Shown: positions 22,969 through 30,744 of the stretch, piece by piece
How the letters are laid out: each line of letters opens with the position of its first letter
Position numbering within the stretch: position 1 is the stretch's first letter
Source of the DNA: SURF-32 sp964648365
GTDB taxonomy: Bacteria; Planctomycetota; Phycisphaerae; UBA1845
NCBI GenBank assembly: GCA_964648365.1
Contig: CAZYLK010000052.1
Span: forward strand, 1 to 33,059
DNA: 33,059 nt
Direction of reading: 5' to 3'
Position numbers and translations under genes: made by a program
The notes under the pieces: generated by a model
What the model was told of the DNA's origin: nothing
The model's input: the letters and a program-made list of their open reading frames with translations, nothing else
Database searches by the model: none

Positions 22969-24668
22969 CGACCGATCGCTCCGCCGCCGTGCCGGATTCC
23001 GCCGCCATGTTCGGGCTGCTGCTGCGCACGCGGTGGCGGATGGTCGCCAACCAGTCGCGACAGGCGATGCAGAACGCCCACCTGCGCGTCGTCGCGACGA
23101 TCGTCTTCCTGTGCATCATCTGGGCGGGCCTCTACGGAATGTTCTGGCTGCTCTTCGAGTGGTTCGATCGCAACCGTCTCGAAGGCGCGGTCGCCATCCC
23201 GATGATCTTCAACTTCTTCTTCCTGATGATGCTGGCGCTGCTGGGCTTTTCCAACGGCATCATCGCGTACGGATCGCTGTTTTCGCCGAAGGAATCCGCG
23301 TACCTGCTGTCGTCGCCCATGCGGCCCGGCGCCGTCGTCGCGCTGAAGTACGTCGAGACGCTTCTGTTTTCGAGCTGGTCGCTGATTCTGCTCGGCCTGC
23401 CGCTGATGGCGGCCATGGCGGGCACGACGAACGAGCCAAGGTTTTTCTACCCGCTGTTTATCGCCTACTTCCTGGCGTTTATCCCGATTCCCGGCGCGAT
23501 CGGGCTGGTCTCGGCCTGGGCGGTGGCGCGCTTCCTCAATCGGGACTTGAAGCGCCTGCTGATGTGGCTCGCGGCACTGGGTCTGGCGGCGGCGACGATC
23601 TGGGGATTGCAGACGATGCGGGCCGCGCCGGCAGATACGGAGGAGTGGCTCCGCGGTTTCCTGGCACGCATGAGGTTTGTTGAATCGGCGATCTGGCCCA
23701 ATGCCTGGGTGGCCCGCGGCATCGACCACGCCATCGAAGGGCACATGCGCGAGGCGGCCATGTATCTGCTCGTGACGCTCACGAACGGCGCCTTCCTGAG
23801 CCTGCTGGCCGTGCGGCTGGTCTCGCATCACCTCGGCGCGGCGTACGACGCCGCCTCGGCCAGCCGCGGCACCGGCGCGCGGCGGGCGACGGCCGCGGCA
23901 GGCGGCGTTCCCGGACTTGTCTTCTTCTACCTGCCGACCCCGCTTCGCCTGATCGCCGCGAAAGACCTGCGGACGTTCACGCGCGATCCGATCCAGTGGG
24001 GCCAGCTTCTGATCTTCTTTACCCTCATGGGCCTCTATCTGCTGAACATCCCCAACATTCACGGCGACCTGTCCAGCACGCACTTCCGCCTGCTGATGCC
24101 GTTCATGAATCTGTGCGCCGTCAGCCTGATCCTGGCGACGTTCACCGCCCGGTTCGTGTTTCCGCTGCTGTCGCTGGAGGGTCAGCAGTTGTGGCTGATC
24201 AGCCTGCTGCCCATCGCCCGCGGCCGGGTGCTGCTGGCGAAGTTCGCGTTTGCGATGACGGTGACCGTCACCGTCGGGGGCGGCGCTATGCTGATCGCCT
24301 CCAGCGCGCTGCGGCTCGATTGGGTGTGGACGCTGATCCTGCTGGCGCTGACGTTCTCGGTGTGCTTTGCCACATGCGGTTTGGCTGTGGGGTTGGGCGC
24401 TCGGCTGCCGTCGTTCGAAGAAACCAACCCGGCCCGCATCGCCAATGGCATCGGCGGCACGATCAACCTGATTGCATCCGTCCTGCTGGTCGGGCTGATC
24501 CTGATGGGCGCGGGTTATGCGTCGTACACGTCCATGCGGCTCTCTTCGGAGCGGTCGGGGGAGTGGTACATGCTGGGCGCGACGGTGGTGCTGGTCGCGG
24601 TCGGTGTGGCGGGGGGGATTGTGGCGATGCGGATTGGGGCGCGGCATTTTGAGCGCGTGCAGGTGTGA
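22965..24668 (+). CDS. ABC exporter permease, large (PF16949-like)
   Basis: A 567-aa membrane protein with about ten to twelve hydrophobic segments, for example VVATIVFLCIIWAGLYGMFW, the FNFFFLMMLALLGFSNGIIAYG region, LILLGLPLMAAMAG, and a final pair near LIASVLLVGLILMG and VVLVAVGVAGGIVAM. Phrases such as SLFSPKESAYLLSSPMRPGAVVALKYVETLLFSSW and IAAKDLRTFTRDPIQWGQLLIFF are typical of the 'putative ABC exporter' family that pairs with a separate ATPase. Translational coupling with the ATPase gene by a 4-nt overlap fits. Transported compound unknown. Confidence 0.88.
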   Translation: MTTDRSAAVPDSAAMFGLLLRTRWRMVANQSRQAMQNAHLRVVATIVFLCIIWAGLYGMFWLLFEWFDRNRLEGAVAIPMIFNFFFLMMLALLGFSNGIIAYGSLFSPKESAYLLSSPMRPGAVVALKYVETLLFSSWSLILLGLPLMAAMAGTTNEPRFFYPLFIAYFLAFIPIPGAIGLVSAWAVARFLNRDLKRLLMWLAALGLAAATIWGLQTMRAAPADTEEWLRGFLARMRFVESAIWPNAWVARGIDHAIEGHMREAAMYLLVTLTNGAFLSLLAVRLVSHHLGAAYDAASASRGTGARRATAAAGGVPGLVFFYLPTPLRLIAAKDLRTFTRDPIQWGQLLIFFTLMGLYLLNIPNIHGDLSSTHFRLLMPFMNLCAVSLILATFTARFVFPLLSLEGQQLWLISLLPIARGRVLLAKFAFAMTVTVTVGGGAMLIASSALRLDWVWTLILLALTFSVCFATCGLAVGLGARLPSFEETNPARIANGIGGTINLIASVLLVGLILMGAGYASYTSMRLSSERSGEWYMLGATVVLVAVGVAGGIVAMRIGARHFERVQV

Positions 24669-24783
24669 GGCGACGCGGCGTGTGGAAGTCGCCTCGGACC
24701 GATCGTTCGGGCGTTTCGGGGCAGAACGACCATCCAGGCGGCTATCGGCCGTTGGTTGCCGCAGCCGCGGCAGGAGCGTTGTC

Positions 24784-24990
24784 ATGGCTCAACCGACCGT
24801 TGATCAAGTGCTGGAGTTGATCGACCAACTGGCGGACGATGACCGGCTGGCGCTTCAGCGGCGACTGTCCGAACAACTGGACGCGGCGTGGGGCGAGGCC
24901 GTTGCCCGGAACCGCGCCTTGGCCGAGCAGCACGGTGTCACGGAGGCGTCCATTGACGCTGCGATCCGTCGCAGGCGCTACGGTGAATGA
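24784..24990 (+). CDS. Putative antitoxin of a PIN-type toxin-antitoxin pair
   Basis: A 68-aa acidic-then-basic protein: TVDQVLELIDQLADDDRLALQRRL, a helical segment, and a C-terminal helix HGVTEASIDAAIRRRRYGE. The 'G.T...ID.AI...R' ending is typical of small antitoxins placed before PIN toxins in planctomycetes and cyanobacteria (recognised by pattern only). AGGAG lies seven nt before the ATG. Its stop overlaps the ATG of the PIN remnant (ATGA), the usual coupling in such modules. The toxin is broken, so this antitoxin is an orphan here unless it counters a toxin elsewhere. Confidence 0.65.
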   Translation: MAQPTVDQVLELIDQLADDDRLALQRRLSEQLDAAWGEAVARNRALAEQHGVTEASIDAAIRRRRYGE

Positions 24991-25034
24991 AGGTCGTCTT
25001 CGATACCAAAGTCTACATCGCTGAATCGGCGTAA
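24987..25034 (+). pseudogene. N-terminal remnant of a PIN-domain toxin
   Basis: The frame starting at the ATG that overlaps the antitoxin stop reads MKVVFDTKVYIAESA and then TAA. PIN toxins normally start with a strand of this kind holding the first catalytic Asp (MKVVFDTNVYI…) and run to about 130-150 aa. Here the frame ends after 15 codons, and the convergent dehydrogenase gene ends eight bp later, so the rest of the domain is absent. The position after DT is Lys where PIN domains have Asn. A deletion during a rearrangement at this junction is inferred. Confidence 0.7.
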
Positions 25035-25042
25035 CGAGCTGG

Positions 25043-26278
25043 TCATTCGGGGTTCCGAATCGCGCCACCGACATGTTGCGCCGGCGCGAACCGCTCATCG
25101 GCGGACGATGCGTTAAGCGCCTCCAGCATCCCGCGACACCGATCGAACCCGATCGCATCCGCCCATTCCAGCGGACCACGCGGGTAGTTCGTCCCGGTCT
25201 TCATGGCCGTATCGATGTCGTCCGACGTGGCGATGCCGTCGTCGTAAGCCAGCGCGGCCTCGTTGATGATCGTGGCCAGCACGCGGGCGAAGATGTACTG
25301 CTCCGTTTGACCGACGCCCGACCTTCCGCCGTCGACCGCGCCCGAGCAGAACGCCTCGGCGGCCGCAAGCGTCGCGGGCGACATGGATACGCTTCGCCTC
25401 TCGACCGTCACGGCCGGGATCGGCGCATCACCCGCGTATGAATAGAACCCCTTCCCCGTCTTCCGTCCGAGCTCTCCGCGCTGGAACAGGCCCGCCTGAA
25501 TCTCGTGCGGCTTCAGCCGGGCGGGCCTGCCCATCTGCTCGTACACCGAGCATGAGACGGTGTAGTTGACGTCGATGCCGACCAGGTCCATCAACTCGAA
25601 CGGCCCCATGCGAAAGCCGCCGAGTCGCTTCATCACGCCGTCGATTTCGTCGATCCCGGCAAGCCCCTCGCCGAGCATCCGCAGCGACTCCAGGTAGTAG
25701 CCGCGGGCCACGCGGTTGACGATAAACCCCGGCGTATCCTTGCAGCGGACGACCGTCTTGCCCCATTCGCGACCGATCTTGGCGACGCGATCGGCCGACG
25801 CGGTGGACGTACCGTCGGCCCGGATGACCTCGACCAGCGGCATCAGCGGAACGGGGTTGAAAAAGTGCATACCGACCATTCGGGGCGCAACGCCCAATCG
25901 CTCGCCCATCGCCCCGACCGACAGAGACGAGGTGTTGGTTGCGATGATGCAATCCGCCTTCAGTGCCGGCGTGAGCCGTCCGAGGATCTTGACCTTAGCA
26001 TCCAGGTCTTCCACCACGGCCTCGACGATCAGGTCACATTTAGCCAGATCACCCGGTTCGGACGCGACGCAGAGCCGGCTCACGGCCGCGTCGCGATCCG
26101 CCTGCGTCATGCGCGATTTCTCGACGAGTCGATCGAGCCGAGAGGTGATGCCGCTGATCGCCTTGCGGACCACGTCGGCGCTGACGTCCATAAGCCGCAC
26201 GGTCCACCCGCGCGACGCAGCGACCTGGGCGATGCCGGCGCCCATCGTTCCCGATCCGATGATTCCCACTTCAGGCAT
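25043..26278 (-). CDS. 3-hydroxyacyl-CoA dehydrogenase (PaaH/FadB-type)
   Basis: A 411-aa NAD-dependent dehydrogenase. The Rossmann motif GIIGSGTMGAGIAQVAA opens the protein; TNTSSLSVGAMG, the active-site region HFFNPVPLMPLVEVI, and RCKDTPGFIVNRVARGYY follow. A second 3HCDH domain (residues ~310-400) contains INEAALAYDDGIATSDDIDTAMKTGTNYPRGPLEW. It oxidises (S)-3-hydroxyacyl-CoA to 3-ketoacyl-CoA. Compared with PaaH of E. coli (475 aa) it lacks the linker between the domains; its C-terminus ends within a few residues of the usual length. It is last in a three-gene operon with two crotonase genes, two bases from the preceding stop. Confidence 0.92.
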   Translation of the reverse strand: MPEVGIIGSGTMGAGIAQVAASRGWTVRLMDVSADVVRKAISGITSRLDRLVEKSRMTQADRDAAVSRLCVASEPGDLAKCDLIVEAVVEDLDAKVKILGRLTPALKADCIIATNTSSLSVGAMGERLGVAPRMVGMHFFNPVPLMPLVEVIRADGTSTASADRVAKIGREWGKTVVRCKDTPGFIVNRVARGYYLESLRMLGEGLAGIDEIDGVMKRLGGFRMGPFELMDLVGIDVNYTVSCSVYEQMGRPARLKPHEIQAGLFQRGELGRKTGKGFYSYAGDAPIPAVTVERRSVSMSPATLAAAEAFCSGAVDGGRSGVGQTEQYIFARVLATIINEAALAYDDGIATSDDIDTAMKTGTNYPRGPLEWADAIGFDRCRGMLEALNASSADERFAPAQHVGGAIRNPE

Positions 26279-26280
26279 AT

Positions 26281-27078
26281 CTACTCACCGGTGAACTTCG
26301 GCAAACGCTTTTCCAGGAACGATTGCACGCCCTCGCGGTGATCCCGCGTGGCGGCGGCGGTGGTCTGGGCGAAGGCCTCCTGCTCGAGCTGCGCCGCCAA
26401 GTCGTTGCCGAAGGACTGGTTCATCAGCCGCTTGGTCAGGCCGATGGCCGTGGTGGGCAGCGTCGCGAGCTTGCGTGCCACGGCCGCGACCGTCTCCATC
26501 AGCCGCTCGGCCGCGACGACCTGATTGACCAGACCGATCCGAAGCGCCTCCTCCGCGCCGACTTTTTCACCGGTCAGGCACATCTCCATCGCCTTACCCA
26601 GCCCGACCAGCCGCGGCAGGAAAAACGTCCCGCCGCAGTCGGTGATCAGGCCGACGTTGATGAACGACTGGATGAAGCTGGCCTTTTCCGATGCGATCCG
26701 CATGTCGCAGGCCATCGCGAAGCTGGTACCCGCGCCGGCGGCGACGCCGTTGACGGCCGCGATGATGGGCTTTTCCATCTCGCGCATGCGCTGAATAATC
26801 GGGTTGTATTTCGCCCGCAGCATCGCTCCCAGGTCCGGCGGATCGGGCCTGGCGTAGAACTCCTTGAGGTCGGCCAGATCCTGCCCCGAACTGAACGCCC
26901 GCCCGGCGCCGGTCAGGACCAGGCACCGCACGTTGGCGTCCCGCCCGGCGGCCTTCAACGCGTCCATCAATTCGGTCTTCATGACCTCGTTGAAAGCGTT
27001 GAGCGCGTCCGGACGGTTGAGCGTCACGGTCGACACGCCGTCCATCGTAGAGACGGTAATGGTTTCATAGTTACTCAT
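26281..27078 (-). CDS. Enoyl-CoA hydratase/isomerase family protein, PaaG-like
   Basis: A 265-aa crotonase. The oxyanion-hole segments are LTGAGRAFSSGQDLADL and NGVAAGAGTSFAMACD; the latter, with Asp at the end, plus FINVGLITDCGGTFFLPRLVG, is characteristic of PaaG-type isomerases, where one of the two hydratase Glu residues is replaced. The C-terminal HREGVQSFLEKRLPKFTGE is typical of the family. Likely reaction: double-bond isomerisation of an enoyl-CoA, in phenylacetate degradation or general beta-oxidation. Ring-modifying paaABCE genes are not in the window. It sits between the second crotonase gene (33 bp upstream) and the dehydrogenase. Confidence 0.9.
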   Translation of the reverse strand: MSNYETITVSTMDGVSTVTLNRPDALNAFNEVMKTELMDALKAAGRDANVRCLVLTGAGRAFSSGQDLADLKEFYARPDPPDLGAMLRAKYNPIIQRMREMEKPIIAAVNGVAAGAGTSFAMACDMRIASEKASFIQSFINVGLITDCGGTFFLPRLVGLGKAMEMCLTGEKVGAEEALRIGLVNQVVAAERLMETVAAVARKLATLPTTAIGLTKRLMNQSFGNDLAAQLEQEAFAQTTAAATRDHREGVQSFLEKRLPKFTGE

Positions 27079-27111
27079 GATGGGTTACCAGCAAGCGAAG
27101 AACAGACGTGA

Positions 27112-27882
27112 CTACTTCCCCACAAACTTCGCCGGCCGCTTCTCGACGAACGCCTTCATGCCTTCCTTCTGATCTTCCGTCGCGAAGAGCATATAGAACA
27201 GCTTCCGCTCGTACTCCAGACCGTCGGACAGCGACATTTCGTGTGCCTTGAGCACCGACTCCTTCGCCATGCGCAGCGCCAGCGGCGGCTTCTCGGCAAT
27301 GGTACGGGCCACACTCATCGCTTCGGTGAAGAAATGCTCCACGGGGACGACGCGGCTGACCAGCCCCGCGTCGAGCGCCTCCCGCGCGGTCAGAAACCGC
27401 CCGGTCAGGATGACATCCATCGCGGTCGCTTTGCCTACTGCCCGGGTAAGCCGCTGCGTGCCGCCCGCGCCGGGCATGACGCCGATGTTGATCTCGGGCT
27501 GGCCGATACGAGCCGTTTCCGATGCGATGATGACGTCGCAGTGCATCATCAGCTCGCATCCGCCGCCCAGCGCGAATCCGCTGACGGCCGCGACGATGGG
27601 TTTGCTGACCCGCTTGATCCGCTCCCAGCGGGCGAACTGGTTCCGCTTGTACTGTTCGACGACGGACGAGTTCGCCATGTCGTTGATGTCGGCGCCCGCG
27701 GCAAACGCGCGCTCGTCGCCGCTGAGCACGATGACGTAGACGTTGTCGTCCGCATCGAACGCCTCGAAGGCGGCGACAAGCTGCTTCATCACGTCCAGGC
27801 TCAGCGCGTTGAGTTGTTTCGGCCGGTTGAGCCGGATCACGCCGACGTGACCTTCCGTCGATACGAGAATCTCGTCTGCCAT
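27112..27882 (-). CDS. Enoyl-CoA hydratase, PaaF-like
   Basis: A 256-aa crotonase with both catalytic glutamates visible: GGGCELMMHCD and the Glu of QPEINIGVMPGAGGTQRL. The oxyanion-hole loop is DERAFAAGADINDM. It hydrates trans-2-enoyl-CoA to 3-hydroxyacyl-CoA, the step before the dehydrogenase of the same operon. Its sequence is close in pattern to PaaF, including the ATED..EGM.AF.EKR…F.GK end. The ATG at 27882 was preferred because it begins the family's usual N-terminus; a start 13 codons upstream gives an unrelated extension. It is the first gene of the three-gene unit. Confidence 0.92.
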   Translation of the reverse strand: MADEILVSTEGHVGVIRLNRPKQLNALSLDVMKQLVAAFEAFDADDNVYVIVLSGDERAFAAGADINDMANSSVVEQYKRNQFARWERIKRVSKPIVAAVSGFALGGGCELMMHCDVIIASETARIGQPEINIGVMPGAGGTQRLTRAVGKATAMDVILTGRFLTAREALDAGLVSRVVPVEHFFTEAMSVARTIAEKPPLALRMAKESVLKAHEMSLSDGLEYERKLFYMLFATEDQKEGMKAFVEKRPAKFVGK

Positions 27883-28065
27883 CACCACACCTGCAAGGTT
27901 GCGCACCGGTCCGCCCGGCAACGGAACGTACCGTAACGGCGTGGGCGCGAAGCCGCCAGCGCGGCGCGTGAACCGAGCCGTACGCGCGATTGAGCGATCT
28001 CGCTCGAGTCGGAACGGCCGCCGCAGTAACCGCCCGGGTTCGGCTTCCGCGGTCGGGTGTCGGCG

Positions 28066-30378
28066 CTATCGTCCCAGGGCCTGCGCCCGCGCGACGTGCT
28101 GCTCGGCCAGGTCCGCCCGGCCTGTCATGGAATAGAAGCCAGCCAGCGTCAGAAGGAGGTCCGCCCGATCCGGCGCGAGATCGACGGCTCGTCCTAGTTC
28201 GGCTTCCGCCTCGCCGAGACGGTTCACGGCGGCCAGCGCCATCCCGCGCAGTCGGGCCACGTCGGCGTCGGACGGACGGAGCCGCGCGGCCGCGTCGAGA
28301 TGCGTCAACGCCTCGTCGGGCCGCTCCATTGCCAGCAGGATCTCGCCCAGCAGGTGCCGCGACGAGCCGAGTTCGCCGTCAATCGCGACTGCTCGCTGGA
28401 GGAGCGCAACGGCCGACTCGGGTCGGGAGCGGGCGGTTTCCAGAATGGCGTAGTTGTGCAGCAGGGCCGGGTGGTTCGGCCATACCGCCAGCGATTCATC
28501 AAAGAGCAGCTGCGCGTCGTCGAAGCGCCGGTCGCCGGCAAGAACGAGTCCAAGTTGCAGCGCGGAATCGCGCGAGGCGTCATCGTCGGGGTTCAAGCCG
28601 GCCGTGAGCACCCCTACAGCTTCGGGGGCTTGGCCTATAGCCGCCAGGAGTGCTGCGAAGTCACGCCGCGCCGCTGAATCGGCAGCGCGACTCGCGAGGG
28701 CCTGCCGGTACGTGCGGATCGAATCGTCGCTGCGTCCCTGGATGGCGTAGACGCGGGCCAGCTTGGCCGTCGAACCGTCCTGATCCGCCGGCGCCCAGCG
28801 CCGGAGCCACTCCCCCCAGGCGATCGCGCGCTGAGCGGCGGCGTGATCGAACGTACCCCTCGTGCCCGGATCGCGAACCCACGCAAACAAGTCGGGTACG
28901 ATCGCCCGTGTCGATGCGTAGCCGCGATCGACCTGCCATGCCGCCGTGCGCACGGCCGCGCTGTGAAGCCATGCCAGGAGAACCACCGCCATCAGCACAC
29001 AGTAGCCCCGGCCGATCGGTGTCACGCGGCCGCCTTTGCGCAGCGTCCACCGCTGGATCTTGACGCTGGGCGCATACGCCAGCCGGATGGTCTGGACGGC
29101 CAGAAAAGCCCCGATCGCCGCGACGCCCAGAGAAAGCAGAAACGGCACCACGCCATACAGCCCGCGAACCACACCGAACACCGCCAGAAACGCCGCCGCA
29201 AGTGCCACTTCCTCGCCGAGCGAGTAGTCGCTACTGCCCCGCGCTGCGAGCCGGCCGCACACCAGCGAAGCACTGATCCACAGAGCGATCAGCACGCCTC
29301 GCGCCGCGGCGTTCGTCACGACATCCCAGACACCGCCGAACAACACGAACAGGGCGACCGCGAAACACGCGAACAGGAGGAGTGAACGGCGCCATTCCGT
29401 CGCGACAGGCGGCGGCGCGGCGGACTCGCCCGTGCGCGGCTGCGCGATTGCCGCCGGACGCCCCCAGCCGAAGTACAAGGCGTCGTTCGGGCAGACGCTG
29501 ACGCAGTCGAGGCACTTCATGCAGCCCGGGTCGACGACCATGCCGTACGTCCCGACTTCCTCACCGACGCGGACGTTCGAACTGCACACGGCCGTGCAGT
29601 GGCCGCAGTGCTGACAGGCGTCGGTAACACGGATGCGCCCCGGAGCGAACCGATCGACGAGTCCGAAGATCCCGCCGTACGGACATCCGTAGGTGCAGAA
29701 GCCCTTCGAGCCGAGCAGATAGACGACCAGAAACCCGCAGATCAGCAGTGTGCTTCCGCCGACGAGCCAGCCGGGAAACGTGGACCAGAAAGCGTCCGTC
29801 GTCAGATGCACGTCTGATACGCCCAGCGGCCGGCCGAGCAGCGCCCGGACCAGCAGCGGCAGGATGAACATGTAGATGAACGCAAACAGAGGCACCCAGA
29901 TCAACAGCCTGGAACGCATGGCTCGCGGGCGCAGGCCCAGCCTGCCCAGCAGCCAGCGCGCGGCGTCCTGTAGCGCCACCACGTGGCATCCCCAGCCGCA
30001 GAAGAACCGGCCGAACACGAGCGTCGACGTGATCGCCAGGACAAAGAAGATGAGGCCGGCATTGACGAGGCCGTGCTTGGAGAACTCCATCGCCTCGGAA
30101 GGCTCCAGCGGCGTCACGGTCGTTCCAGCCGAGAGCCAGTGTGCGATATGCACGGCGATCAGCAGATGAACGCCTAGCAGGACAACGGCGCGAACGCGGC
30201 CCGATCGGGATGGCCGTATAGGCGAACCGTCGGTCGCGACGGGCAGCGAGACGTCGGCTCGGGGTGCGGAACAGTTGGAACGTTCCCGTGCTGGGGCGTT
30301 TTTGGGCATGGATTCCACATCGAATGCGGCGGCGGCCGGATTCTGCGGCTGCGCGGCGGGTCGGTGCGATTGGCTCAT
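28066..30378 (-). CDS. NapH-type polyferredoxin membrane protein fused to C-terminal TPRs
   Basis: A 770-aa fusion. After a ~60-residue Ala/Pro/Arg-rich N-terminus, membrane helices (about 62-82, 104-124, 157-180, 205-222) alternate with NapH/CcoG-like motifs: CGWGC (127-131) and CTYGCP (228-233). Two [4Fe-4S] sites follow: Cys255, 258, 261, 265 and Cys286, 289, 292, 296. More helices come after residue ~320. The last ~270 residues are TPR repeats (ALASRAADSAARRDFAALLAAIG, then SAVALLQRAVAIDGELGSSRHLLGEIL in shorter pieces). NapH-like proteins pass electrons from quinol to periplasmic oxidoreductases; the TPR part would bind a partner. No oxidoreductase gene is adjacent. The ATG at 30378 is used; one at 30309 is a rival, and longer frames run antisense into purA. 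Confidence 0.82.
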   Translation of the reverse strand: MSQSHRPAAQPQNPAAAAFDVESMPKNAPARERSNCSAPRADVSLPVATDGSPIRPSRSGRVRAVVLLGVHLLIAVHIAHWLSAGTTVTPLEPSEAMEFSKHGLVNAGLIFFVLAITSTLVFGRFFCGWGCHVVALQDAARWLLGRLGLRPRAMRSRLLIWVPLFAFIYMFILPLLVRALLGRPLGVSDVHLTTDAFWSTFPGWLVGGSTLLICGFLVVYLLGSKGFCTYGCPYGGIFGLVDRFAPGRIRVTDACQHCGHCTAVCSSNVRVGEEVGTYGMVVDPGCMKCLDCVSVCPNDALYFGWGRPAAIAQPRTGESAAPPPVATEWRRSLLLFACFAVALFVLFGGVWDVVTNAAARGVLIALWISASLVCGRLAARGSSDYSLGEEVALAAAFLAVFGVVRGLYGVVPFLLSLGVAAIGAFLAVQTIRLAYAPSVKIQRWTLRKGGRVTPIGRGYCVLMAVVLLAWLHSAAVRTAAWQVDRGYASTRAIVPDLFAWVRDPGTRGTFDHAAAQRAIAWGEWLRRWAPADQDGSTAKLARVYAIQGRSDDSIRTYRQALASRAADSAARRDFAALLAAIGQAPEAVGVLTAGLNPDDDASRDSALQLGLVLAGDRRFDDAQLLFDESLAVWPNHPALLHNYAILETARSRPESAVALLQRAVAIDGELGSSRHLLGEILLAMERPDEALTHLDAAARLRPSDADVARLRGMALAAVNRLGEAEAELGRAVDLAPDRADLLLTLAGFYSMTGRADLAEQHVARAQALGR

Positions 30379-30535
30379 CTTGCCGTTCGAGGTCCGAGCG
30401 TTCAAGGCGCGTGGGTGCTCCCGACCGGGACTGAACCGAGCCTGGATGCCGCGGCGAACGAACGCGGGCAAGGGCGACTCGGCGCTCGGGCCACCGGGGA
30501 CCACCGGGCCGCTGGACCGCTGGACCATATCGGTT

Positions 30536-30564
30536 TTGACATTCCTCAGACCTATCGCTAGCCT
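30536..30564 (+). promoter_or_regulatory. Promoter upstream of purA / of a possible small RNA
   Basis: A perfect TTGACA (30536-30541), a 17-nt spacer and TAGCCT (30559-30564, 3/6 to TATAAT). Expected +1 near 30571, just upstream of the terminator at 30595-30618. Confidence 0.5.
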
Positions 30565-30594
30565 GCCCCGAAAGTGAGTCAACCAGACGGGATT

Positions 30595-30618
30595 CAGGGC
30601 CGAAACGGCCCTGTTTTT
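30595..30618 (+). terminator. Intrinsic terminator in the purA leader
   Basis: CAGGGCCG-AAA-CGGCCCTG followed by TTTTT: an 8-bp GC-rich stem, triloop and five-U tract, a textbook Rho-independent terminator on the plus strand only. No plus-strand gene ends upstream; it stands between the TTGACA promoter and purA, so it would cut transcription after about 48 nt (small RNA or attenuator). Confidence 0.8.
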
Positions 30619-30744
30619 GTGCCGTGCGCGCTTCCCGCACCACCCGGTCTGGCGGGGGAACGGCCCGCGAAGGCGGGGTAAGCGGGCGTCGTGGGCGACC
30701 CTCCCGCGACGGTGGATCGGCCGGCCCGCGAGCTGGAACCAGTG

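Larger units (their letters stand above)
30379..30744. other. 366-bp divergent spacer with promoter and intrinsic terminator
   Basis: It lies between the divergent NapH-TPR and purA genes. It contains the plus-strand promoter (30536-30564) and terminator (30595-30618) listed separately. On the minus strand TTGACT (30582-30577) with a 16-nt spacer and TAGCGA (30560-30555) is a weak candidate promoter for the NapH-TPR gene, so the two promoters would overlap. Confidence 0.55.

Noticed and set aside
22833..24785. 650-codon minus-strand open frame across the ABC permease gene
   Set aside because: It is rich in Arg, Gln, His and Pro with no domain, as expected for the antisense of a GC-rich membrane-protein gene; the plus frame has clear membrane helices and operon coupling.
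25043..25080. Truncation of the 3-hydroxyacyl-CoA dehydrogenase by the same event that cut the PIN toxin
   Set aside because: The last residues are unusual, but the protein ends within a few residues of where PaaH-type enzymes end, so truncation cannot be claimed.
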